Shown here: piece by piece, positions 1 through 5,141 of the stretch | How positions within the stretch are numbered: the first letter of the stretch is position 1 | Layout: each line of letters starts with the position of its first letter | Source: Calditrichia bacterium | Lineage (GTDB): Bacteria; Calditrichota; Calditrichia; JAJRVZ01 | Direction of reading: 5' to 3' | DNA length: 6,012 nucleotides | Assembly: GCA_030634505.1 (NCBI GenBank) | Contig: DAOWAQ010000128.1 | Coordinates: 1 to 6,012 of the forward strand | Made by a program: the position numbers and the translations under genes | Notes under the pieces: generated by a model | What the model was told of the DNA's origin: nothing | The model's input: only the letters and a program-made list of their open reading frames with translations | Database searches by the model: none

Positions 1-143
1 GGACACAGGATGCCGAAGTAATGGTTTCCTGGAAAGATGAAAAAATATTGGTTCCTGACAAAGAATTTGAACAGCAGGACCGTTTCTTCTCCTGGCTAAA
101 AGATAATGTTGACTTTGGGGTGCGGTCGCGAAGAGTTGATTAA
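1..143 (+). CDS. C-terminal fragment of an unrecognised protein
   Basis: An open frame runs from the left edge (codons in phase from base 3) to a TAA at 141-143, giving 46 visible residues that end in FGVRSRRVD. The fragment is hydrophilic, with aromatic residues spaced as in a small folded domain (VMVSWKDEKI, then RFFSWLKDNVDFG). It shows no membrane segment. I do not recognise the family from so short a tail, and the start lies outside the window. It is called coding because the frame is open to the edge, its composition is protein-like, and it stops just before an intergenic repeat. The other two forward frames hit stops within about 40 bases. Confidence 0.6.
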   Translation, partial: TQDAEVMVSWKDEKILVPDKEFEQQDRFFSWLKDNVDFGVRSRRVD

Positions 144-153
144 TCTATATGTT

Positions 154-249
154 AACCGCAGAGAGTGCTGAGATCACAGAGAAAATAGAAAAACAATATT
201 TTAAAGAGTTGAAAAATAAAACTCTGCGAACTCTGTGTTCTCGGCGGCT
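154..249. repeat. Imperfect inverted repeat made of 9-nt CGCAGAGA-type units
   Basis: The left arm (154-183) consists of three 9-nt units: CCGCAGAGA (156-164), GTGCTGAGA (165-173) and TCACAGAGA (174-182). The right arm (220-249), read on the minus strand, gives CCGCCGAGA, ACACAGAGT and TCGCAGAGT. The arms match at about 21 of 30 positions and flank an AT-rich centre of 36 bases (184-219). A transcript could fold into a long, imperfect hairpin. Elements of this CGCAGAG style are known to me as dispersed intergenic repeats in many environmental bacterial genomes. It begins 10 bases after the upstream stop codon, a typical position for such elements. Its function is unknown. It has no U-tract, so it is not a standard terminator. 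Confidence 0.75.
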
Positions 250-423
250 AGAATATATAAGATTATTCAATTTATAATATTTTTTAAATCCCTACTAATT
301 ATTTCATAATATCCCAAAAATTTTATTGTTCGTTTTATTTTCTTTTATTAATTTCCCAATGGACTGTTTATATTAAAAAGTTAAATATAAAATACATTAA
401 TACCTTTTTAAAGGAGAGATATA
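250..423 (+). other. AT-rich leader upstream of fumC
   Basis: About 170 bases of very AT-rich sequence lie between the inverted repeat and fumC. The fumC promoter should be here. A TATATT box at 369-374 matches five of six positions of a sigma-70 -10 element, but no convincing -35 element lies 16-18 bases upstream. The only firm signal is the ribosome binding site AAGGAG at 411-416. No open reading frame, RNA gene or riboswitch was seen. Confidence 0.4.
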
Positions 424-1791
424 ATGTCGAAATTTCGAATTGAAAAAGACTCCATGGGAGAAGTAAAAGTGCCGGAAGACGCCTTTTATGCAGCGCAAAC
501 TCAACGTGCTGTTGACAATTTTCCAATAAGCGGATTAAAAATGCCCCGTGCAATTATTCGTGCACTAGGGCTTGTTAAACTTAATGCGGCAGAAGTAAAC
601 TATGATCTCGGTTTGTTAAAAGCCAAAATGAAAAATGCCATAGTTAAAGCAGCTAAGGAAGTTGCTGATGGAAAACACGACGAGCATTTTCCCATTGATA
701 TTTTCCAGACAGGTTCCGGTACCAGCAGTAATATGAATGCCAATGAAGTTATTGCAAACCTGGCTTCTAAATATTTGGGCTCAAAAGTACACCCCAATGA
801 TCATGTGAATATGGGACAATCTTCCAACGATGTTATTCCAACTGCAATTCATGTTTCCGCTTATATGGAAACAGCAGAAAAATTATTACCGGCGTTGGAC
901 TATTTATTGAAAACAATTGAGCAAAAAGCGAAGGAAAATAAACACATTGTAAAAACGGGTAGAACACATTTGATGGACGCCATGCCTGTAACAATAAGTC
1001 AGGAGTTGTCAGGCTGGGCAAGTCAAATTAAACATGGTATTGATCGTATTAAATCATCTTTACCCAGAGTTGCAGAACTGGCTCAGGGAGGTACGGCGGT
1101 TGGCACGGGAATTAATGCCCATCCGGAATTTGCAAAACGAATTGCAAAAAAACTTTCAGAAATGACCGGATTACCTTTTGTCAAATCAAAAAATTTCTTT
1201 GAATCACTTTCTACTGCAGATGCAGCTGTTGAATTAAGCGGTCAAACAAAAGTGATTGCTGTAAGTCTTATGAAAATCGCTAACGATTTAAGGTGGATGA
1301 ATTCAGGCCCGATTGCAGGAATAGGCGATATCGCACTACCGGCGTTACAACCGGGTTCATCAATTATGCCGGGAAAAATTAATCCTGTTGTTCCAGAAGC
1401 AGTTACAATGGTATGTGCACAAGTTATAGGCAATGATGTTAGTGTTACTATTGGAGGACAATCTGGTAGTTTTCAATTGAATGTTATGTTACCTGTAATA
1501 GCTTATAATTTATTGCAATCCATTGAAATTCTTGCCAATGCTTCGAAAGTACTTGCTGACAAAGCCATTAAGGGATTTACAGTAAACGAAGAACGAATAG
1601 CTTCATTGGTTGGTAAAAATCCGATTTTGGTTACGGCTTTAAATCCGGTTATTGGATATGAAAAAGGCGCTAAAATCGCTAAACGTTCTTATGCCGAGGG
1701 GCGATCATTAAAAGAAATTGCGATGGAAGAAACAGATTTGAGCGGTGAAGAATTGGATAAAATTCTCAATCCCATGAAACTTACCAAATAA
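424..1791 (+). CDS. fumC: Class II fumarate hydratase (fumarase C)
   Basis: This enzyme interconverts fumarate and L-malate in the citric acid cycle, as an iron-free cytoplasmic homotetramer. The 455 residues match the family length (E. coli FumC has 467). Family blocks appear in order: the GSGTSSNMNANE block (97-108), a B-site-like HPNDHVN (123-129), GQSSNDVIPTAIH (131-143), TGRTHLMDAMPVT (178-190) and the superfamily signature GSSIMPGKINP (311-321). Catalytic residues are in place: His182 (E. coli His188), the mobile-loop Ser312, and Lys318 and Asn320. GRTH rather than GRTQ argues for fumarase over aspartase, and the PGKINP form agrees. The ATG at 424 sits seven bases after AAGGAG. The gene appears monocistronic: it has its own leader and ends at a strong terminator seven bases after the stop codon. 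Nothing looks broken. Confidence 0.96.
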   Translation: MSKFRIEKDSMGEVKVPEDAFYAAQTQRAVDNFPISGLKMPRAIIRALGLVKLNAAEVNYDLGLLKAKMKNAIVKAAKEVADGKHDEHFPIDIFQTGSGTSSNMNANEVIANLASKYLGSKVHPNDHVNMGQSSNDVIPTAIHVSAYMETAEKLLPALDYLLKTIEQKAKENKHIVKTGRTHLMDAMPVTISQELSGWASQIKHGIDRIKSSLPRVAELAQGGTAVGTGINAHPEFAKRIAKKLSEMTGLPFVKSKNFFESLSTADAAVELSGQTKVIAVSLMKIANDLRWMNSGPIAGIGDIALPALQPGSSIMPGKINPVVPEAVTMVCAQVIGNDVSVTIGGQSGSFQLNVMLPVIAYNLLQSIEILANASKVLADKAIKGFTVNEERIASLVGKNPILVTALNPVIGYEKGAKIAKRSYAEGRSLKEIAMEETDLSGEELDKILNPMKLTK

Positions 1792-1797
1792 TCTCGT

Positions 1798-1841
1798 ATG
1801 GCCTTCAAAGAAGAATTGACTCTGAAGGCCATGTTTTTTTT
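1798..1841 (+). terminator. Rho-independent terminator of fumC
   Basis: A perfect 10-bp stem (ATGGCCTTCA at 1798-1807 with TGAAGGCCAT at 1823-1832) encloses a 15-base loop. A run of eight T follows at 1834-1841. The T-run is only on the + strand side, so it ends fumC transcripts. The left arm contains the nnrE stop codon, and the whole element overlaps the nnrE 3' end. Confidence 0.92.
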
Positions 1842-2569
1842 ACTTTAAATAATACTATTGTATCCTGTGAAAAAATTGGCGGTACTTCTAATCCAAGTTG
1901 GCTATATAAAATCGAGGGTACAGAAATATCCGCCAAATACAAATCACCAACAAAATCACTTGCTGCTTTATTTAATAATCCTTCTTTTGGCAATGCCAGC
2001 GTTAATGTAGAATTGGCTCTTACTACACTGTCAAAAATATAACCTTTATTTGTATCTAAACCGGAAGGTGTATCAAGTGAAATGACCGGACAAATCATAC
2101 AATTTATTTTTTCGATTGTTTCAGCGATTAAACCATGGGGTTTGCGATTTAAGCCATATCCTAAAATTGCGTCGATTATCAAATTACATTTATCCCAATC
2201 AATATGCTGAGAATTTTTACCGGCAAATACAACTGAAATAGGTAAGTGGCAAATAGTTTCATATTGTTTACGGGGAATATCTTTAAACTTTTTTTCAGGA
2301 GTCACAATCAATACGGTGACATTTGCGCCCCAATTACTAAGATGACGGGCAGCTACCAATCCTCCTCCGCCATTATTGCCGCTGCCAACAACTACACATA
2401 TATTGGATTTATCTAAAATCATACCAAGTTGCCGTTTAGCTAAAATCGCCAGATTCCTTCCGGCATTTTCCATCATTTGTAACAAAGATATGCCATAACT
2501 TTCGATCATCAACCGATCGACTTCAATCATTTGTTCTGTAGAAATTACGGGAATTGCATCATGTAACAA
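1805..2569 (-). CDS. nnrE: NAD(P)H-hydrate epimerase, stand-alone YjeF N-terminal domain
   Basis: This metabolite-repair enzyme interconverts the R and S forms of damaged NADHX/NADPHX, so that the separate dehydratase (NnrD) can restore NAD(P)H. Numbered from my chosen start (254 residues), it has an N-terminal helix with the family's TEQM...D pattern (11-18), MMENAGRN (32-39), a Rossmann-like strand and glycine loop VVVGSGNNGGGG (59-70) with VAARHL after it, IIDAILGYGL (131-140) and SLDTPSGLD (164-172). The usual loop is NNGGDG; here Asp is replaced by Gly. The dehydratase domain fused in E. coli Nnr (515 residues) is absent, so NnrD must be encoded elsewhere if present. Start choice: no ATG precedes the conserved region. 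A TTG at 2567-2569 lies 11 bases after a GGAGG, while the longer TTG at 2587 overlaps that GGAGG. The tail VKKTWPSESILL is encoded over the fumC terminator and is probably not part of the fold. Confidence 0.9.
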   Translation of the reverse strand: MLHDAIPVISTEQMIEVDRLMIESYGISLLQMMENAGRNLAILAKRQLGMILDKSNICVVVGSGNNGGGGLVAARHLSNWGANVTVLIVTPEKKFKDIPRKQYETICHLPISVVFAGKNSQHIDWDKCNLIIDAILGYGLNRKPHGLIAETIEKINCMICPVISLDTPSGLDTNKGYIFDSVVRANSTLTLALPKEGLLNKAASDFVGDLYLADISVPSILYSQLGLEVPPIFSQDTIVLFKVKKTWPSESILL

Positions 2570-2580
2570 TGTACTGATTG

Positions 2581-2585
2581 CCTCC
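2581..2585 (-). promoter_or_regulatory. Shine-Dalgarno GGAGG that sets the nnrE start
   Basis: The minus strand reads GGAGG here (CCTCC on +). It lies inside the first codons of the longest nnrE frame (TTG at 2587), so it cannot serve that start. It is 11 bases before the in-frame TTG at 2569, which gives an N-terminus (MLHDAIPVISTEQM) of the usual length before the conserved TEQM. Confidence 0.6.
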
Positions 2586-2587
2586 AA

Positions 2588-2775
2588 TATTTTGATTAAA
2601 TGCAGTCTAATTTTAAATATATATGGAATTAAAAAAAGTAATATTTATTACTGAAATTTTATTATTATTAAACTAAATTAAAAACAACTTATTTGATCAT
2701 GAACTGATGATTTGAAAAATAGTAATTTATAAGTTACATTGACGTTTAAAATAATTAGAAATTGAAGGGGAAAAT
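2588..2775. other. Divergent AT-rich spacer between nnrE and the HTH-polylysine gene
   Basis: This spacer must carry the promoters of two divergent genes. It holds many A/T runs, a candidate + strand promoter (described separately) and a short dyad, ATCAT-GAACTG-ATGAT at 2696-2711. No convincing promoter was found for nnrE on the minus strand. No small ORF with a ribosome binding site and no structured RNA was recognised. Confidence 0.4.
2712..2740 (+). promoter_or_regulatory. Candidate sigma-70-type promoter for the HTH-polylysine gene
   Basis: TTGAAA (2712-2717, five of six matches to the -35 consensus) is followed after 17 bases by TACATT (2735-2740, four of six matches to the -10 consensus). 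Transcription would start about 2747, leaving a leader of roughly 30 bases before the ATG at 2776. In such AT-rich DNA chance matches are common, so the call is weak. Confidence 0.35.
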
Positions 2776-3162
2776 ATGGCTGAGCTTACATCATTACTTT
2801 CAACAAAAGAACAGGCAGTTTGTAAAAATCTGAGTTCGCAACGAACATTAGAAGGTAAGCGAGCAAAAGCTTTACTGGCAGTGAGTGATGGAGATACGCA
2901 AGCTATCGCAGCAAAAAAATCTGGCTTGTCTTATGGGCAGGTGAAATATTTGTTGACTATTTTTAGAAAAAAAGGCTTATCTGTTTTTCCAGAGATAACG
3001 AAAGCAGAAAAAAAACCTAAACCTGTGAAAAAAACAAAAACTCAAAAATCTAAGTCAAAAAAACCTATGAAAGAAAAAAAGAAAAAATCAAAGGGCAAAA
3101 AGAAAAAGGACAAAGAAAAAAAATCTAAAAAGAAAAAATCCAAGAAATCTAAAAAGAAATAA
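2776..3162 (+). CDS. Small helix-turn-helix protein with a histone H1-like polylysine tail
   Basis: This 128-residue protein has two parts. Residues about 20-72 form a helical domain. RAKALLAVSDGDTQAIAAKK, then SGLSYGQVKYLLTIFRKKGL, reads as a homeodomain-like or transposase-type helix-turn-helix, with the turn near SGLS (49-52) and the recognition helix near GQVKYLLTIFRKK (54-66). Residues 76-128 are a disordered, extremely basic tail: 33 of 53 residues are lysine, the rest mostly Ser, Pro, Thr and a few acids, with no arginine. There is no signal peptide or membrane segment. The ATG at 2776 has a good ribosome binding site (GAAGGGG at 2764-2770, five bases away). Such tails are known in bacterial histone H1-like proteins (for example Chlamydia Hc1 and Bordetella BpH1) and bind DNA non-specifically. 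By inference this is a nucleoid-associated or DNA-bridging protein, or a regulator with a DNA-affinity tail. I do not recognise a named family. It is transcribed alone, convergent with exbD. Confidence 0.75.
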   Translation: MAELTSLLSTKEQAVCKNLSSQRTLEGKRAKALLAVSDGDTQAIAAKKSGLSYGQVKYLLTIFRKKGLSVFPEITKAEKKPKPVKKTKTQKSKSKKPMKEKKKKSKGKKKKDKEKKSKKKKSKKSKKK

Positions 3163-3174
3163 TTGAATAATTAT
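3159..3174. terminator. Weak AT-only hairpin between the convergent HTH-polylysine and exbD genes
   Basis: ATAATT (3159-3164) pairs with AATTAT (3169-3174) around a four-base loop and includes the stop codon of the HTH-polylysine gene. Read on the minus strand it is followed by the T-rich TTCTTTTT, so it could act as a terminator of the exbD transcript. A six-base stem without G-C pairs is weak. The two genes end only 18 bases apart, so some termination signal is expected here. Confidence 0.25.
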
Positions 3175-3180
3175 AGAGTT

Positions 3181-3585
3181 TTAATTTACGGGTTTAACGG
3201 TCGAGACAATTATTTTATAAATACCTCTTTTTCGTAAACCGTCCATAATTGTAATTATTAACCCATGATGTGCTAAGCTATCAGCCCTTAGAACAACACT
3301 TTTATCGGTTTGAGCCTGAACCAATTTCTCAACTTCTTCGGCAAGGTTCTCCAGGATTACAGGGTTTTTATTCAGAAAAATATCTTCTTTATCATCAACA
3401 TAAACAATAACTTTTTGGATTGTATGTGCTTCACTACTTTCAGCTTCTGGTAATTTTAATTCAATACCAGGCTGTTCCAAAAAAGTAGAAGATACCGTAA
3501 AGAAAATTATTAATATAAATAATACATCTATTAAAGGTGTTAAACTTAATATTACTTTTCTTTTATGTGTTTTACTGAGTTTCAT
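3181..3585 (-). CDS. exbD: ExbD/TolR-family biopolymer transport protein
   Basis: This inner-membrane protein works with ExbB/TolQ to couple the proton gradient to a TonB/TolA-type protein. The 134 residues are the normal family length. A short basic cytoplasmic N-terminus (KLSKTHKRK) leads into a single membrane helix, with TPLIDVLFILIIFFTVSS at 16-33. Asp20 is the conserved proton-carrying aspartate (Asp25 of E. coli ExbD). The remaining 100 residues form the periplasmic domain, with the family's alternating strands and helices (KVIVYVDD, SVVLRAD, YKIIVSTVKP). It starts 18 bases after the exbB stop and has no evident Shine-Dalgarno sequence, so its translation probably depends on coupling to exbB. 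It is the last gene of the cluster. TolR is the alternative name; nothing in the sequence decides between ExbD and TolR. Confidence 0.9.
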   Translation of the reverse strand: MKLSKTHKRKVILSLTPLIDVLFILIIFFTVSSTFLEQPGIELKLPEAESSEAHTIQKVIVYVDDKEDIFLNKNPVILENLAEEVEKLVQAQTDKSVVLRADSLAHHGLIITIMDGLRKRGIYKIIVSTVKPVN

Positions 3586-3603
3586 AATATTTGGTTTTTA
3601 TGT

Positions 3604-4245
3604 TTACTGATCCTGCTTTTCATTTTTTTTTATTGATTGATCTTTTATATGCTGAATTTTTTGCATCAGCTTATCCGTATATTTTTCGATATCCAAAACA
3701 AAATTTTCTGCTTTGTAAGAAAAATAATTAAAAAATATTAAAGCTGGAATACCTATAAACAATCCTGTAACCGTAGTAATCAACGCTTCAGAAATTCCAC
3801 CGGAAAGTGCAGAAGCCTGACCGATGCCTTGTTCTTTTATCACTGCGAAGACCCTGATCATACCCAAAACAGTTCCCAGTAATCCCATGAGTGGCGCAAT
3901 TGAAGCTATCGTTTCCAGAATTCCAAATCCCTTTTCAAGTTTTCGCACTTCCTGACGTCCCTGATCTTCAACGATTTCTTTTATTTCTGATTTTTCCAGA
4001 TTTTTACTATCCAGGCTTAATTGAATCAAATTTGTCAAAGGACCTTTGTGATTTTGACATATATTTTTTGCTAATTCAATATCCTGAAATGATTTAAATT
4101 GATTAACAATACTTATAATTTCAGGTATTATAATTTTTTTCTTTCTAAGCATAATAAATCGCTCGATTATAATTGCAACCAGTATTAATGAAGCCAATGC
4201 CAAAGGATACATCATTAATCCACCACGTTCGAAAATCTCTAACAT
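3604..4245 (-). CDS. exbB: ExbB/TolQ/MotA-family proton channel protein
   Basis: This is the pentameric inner-membrane channel subunit of a Ton/Tol-type motor. The 213 residues contain helix 1 at about 11-33, after the family's ERGGLMMYPL opening. A cytoplasmic stretch (34-105) follows, then helix 2 (ILETIASIAPLMGLLGTVLG, 109-128) and helix 3 (about 151-175, EALITTVTGLFIGIPA), and a charged cytoplasmic tail (KKNEKQDQ). Channel residues are conserved: Thr125 in GLLGTVLG, and Glu153 and Thr158 in EALITT, corresponding to Thr148, Glu176 and Thr181 of E. coli ExbB. The ATG is one base from the upstream stop codon, and its ribosome binding site lies inside the end of the TonB-like gene. ExbD follows, so the channel pair is complete. 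Confidence 0.93.
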   Translation of the reverse strand: MLEIFERGGLMMYPLALASLILVAIIIERFIMLRKKKIIIPEIISIVNQFKSFQDIELAKNICQNHKGPLTNLIQLSLDSKNLEKSEIKEIVEDQGRQEVRKLEKGFGILETIASIAPLMGLLGTVLGMIRVFAVIKEQGIGQASALSGGISEALITTVTGLFIGIPALIFFNYFSYKAENFVLDIEKYTDKLMQKIQHIKDQSIKKNEKQDQ

Positions 4246-4246
4246 A

Positions 4247-5137
4247 TTAGTTACTCCCTTGTCTCAAATTTGGATAGATCATTCGTAATGTTAAAGTAAG
4301 AGTTTCTTCAGGAAAATGGGCCGGAAGTTTTTTTAATGGAAATGCCGCATTTACAGCATTTACACTGGAATGCTGTAAAGAAGCGTGTCCTTCGTGTTGT
4401 AAAACTTCATAACCCAATAAGGAACCGTCACGATTCATTGTAAATCTTATAATTGTATAACCATGTATTAATCCCAAACGATAATAAGCTGCCGGGACAT
4501 ACCATACCTGATACAATCTTTTTTTAAAATAATTAATATATGGAGCCCAAGCCCAGGCATAAGTACTTAAAGAAATATCACCAAGATCATCAACAGAAAA
4601 TTGTTTTTGTTCAAACATATTATTTGTGCCTTCGCTGGCGGGAGATGGAACATCCTTGGATTGTTCTTCGTATTTCCTTGGCGGTTGTATCCTGTCGGTA
4701 ATTTCTCCGGTTAGTGCTTCCCGGGTGAATTTTTTTTGAGCAGGTGATTTAGTGTTTGCAGGATTTGAAAAAGGGCGGGATAAATTTGCTAACGGTACGT
4801 TCCCTTTACTAAATGGCATTCTACCTGTTTCTTGAAGCAAAAATGGATTTCTTGCCCGTGAGTTTCTATCCGATAACAAATCTGAAAAATCGGGCAATTG
4901 TTCATTCTCATTCATGTTTTCAACAATCTGTTTAGGTTTGGGCTTGTTTTCAGGAAACACAAATGTGACTTCTTTAGGAATTTCTTCTTTCTTTGAACTT
5001 AAATCAATTACTAGTGCATCGCTAAATTGTAATAAGAATAACATAATTGCATGAATCATTAATGAAAGTATTAATGCAATTAGTAACCAATGTTTTTCTT
5101 TTTCTTCTTCAAGATAATCGAAATTAAATGTTTCCAT
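4247..5137 (-). CDS. tonB: TonB/TolA-like energy-transducing protein
   Basis: This 296-residue protein has a short acidic cytoplasmic N-terminus, one membrane helix at about 17-38 and a long periplasmic linker (about 45-190). A C-terminal domain follows at about 192-291. The membrane helix contains SLMIH (25-29), the Ser-x3-His pattern that TonB uses to contact ExbB. The linker is polar with scattered prolines rather than a classic Pro-Glu/Pro-Lys spacer. The C-terminal domain starts with an aromatic-rich, TolA-like pattern (PYINYFKKRLYQVWYVP, 199-215). It continues with the TonB/TolA sheet (RFTMNRDGSL, 231-240) and ends in FPLKKLPAHFPEETLTLTL (266-284), as in TolA-type domains. Its job is to carry motion from the ExbB/ExbD motor across the periplasm to an outer-membrane or peptidoglycan partner. 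The gene starts four bases after the lptD stop with no clear Shine-Dalgarno, suggesting translational coupling. It may be functionally TolA rather than TonB; I hold the symbol loosely. Confidence 0.82.
   Translation of the reverse strand: METFNFDYLEEEKEKHWLLIALILSLMIHAIMLFLLQFSDALVIDLSSKKEEIPKEVTFVFPENKPKPKQIVENMNENEQLPDFSDLLSDRNSRARNPFLLQETGRMPFSKGNVPLANLSRPFSNPANTKSPAQKKFTREALTGEITDRIQPPRKYEEQSKDVPSPASEGTNNMFEQKQFSVDDLGDISLSTYAWAWAPYINYFKKRLYQVWYVPAAYYRLGLIHGYTIIRFTMNRDGSLLGYEVLQHEGHASLQHSSVNAVNAAFPLKKLPAHFPEETLTLTLRMIYPNLRQGSN
4254..4260 (-). promoter_or_regulatory. Ribosome binding site of exbB inside the end of the TonB-like gene
   Basis: The minus strand reads AAGGGAG here, eight bases before the exbB ATG (4243-4245). 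It forms part of the last codons of the TonB-like gene, whose stop codon is one base from that ATG. This is a standard arrangement for coupled translation of partners needed in fixed ratio. Confidence 0.75.
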
Positions 5138-5141
5138 AAAT

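Noticed and set aside
154..249. CRISPR array or attachment site
   Set aside because: The 9-nt units have no spacers between them and are arranged as two inverted arms; there is no adjacent integrase, cas gene or tRNA.
401..408. TACCTTTT as a Bacteroidota-type -7 promoter box for fumC
   Set aside because: It lies only three bases before the ribosome binding site, so the transcript would start inside or beyond that site, and no TTG -33 box lies at the right distance.
368..553. Minus-strand 61-codon open frame across the fumC start
   Set aside because: It is a shadow of fumC and its leader, with no ribosome binding site or family resemblance. The same applies to the small minus-strand frames at 600-797, 833-1021 and 1242-1433.
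3001..3160. Polylysine stretch as a mere artefact of A-rich noncoding DNA
   Set aside because: It is the in-frame continuation of a folded-looking HTH domain with a proper ribosome binding site. The non-lysine codons are Ser, Pro and Thr rather than random, and the frame survives many A-runs.
3891..4097. Plus-strand 68-codon open frame opposite exbB
   Set aside because: It is wholly antisense to a well-supported membrane protein gene. Its hydrophobic, proline- and phenylalanine-rich content follows from the complement of exbB codons.
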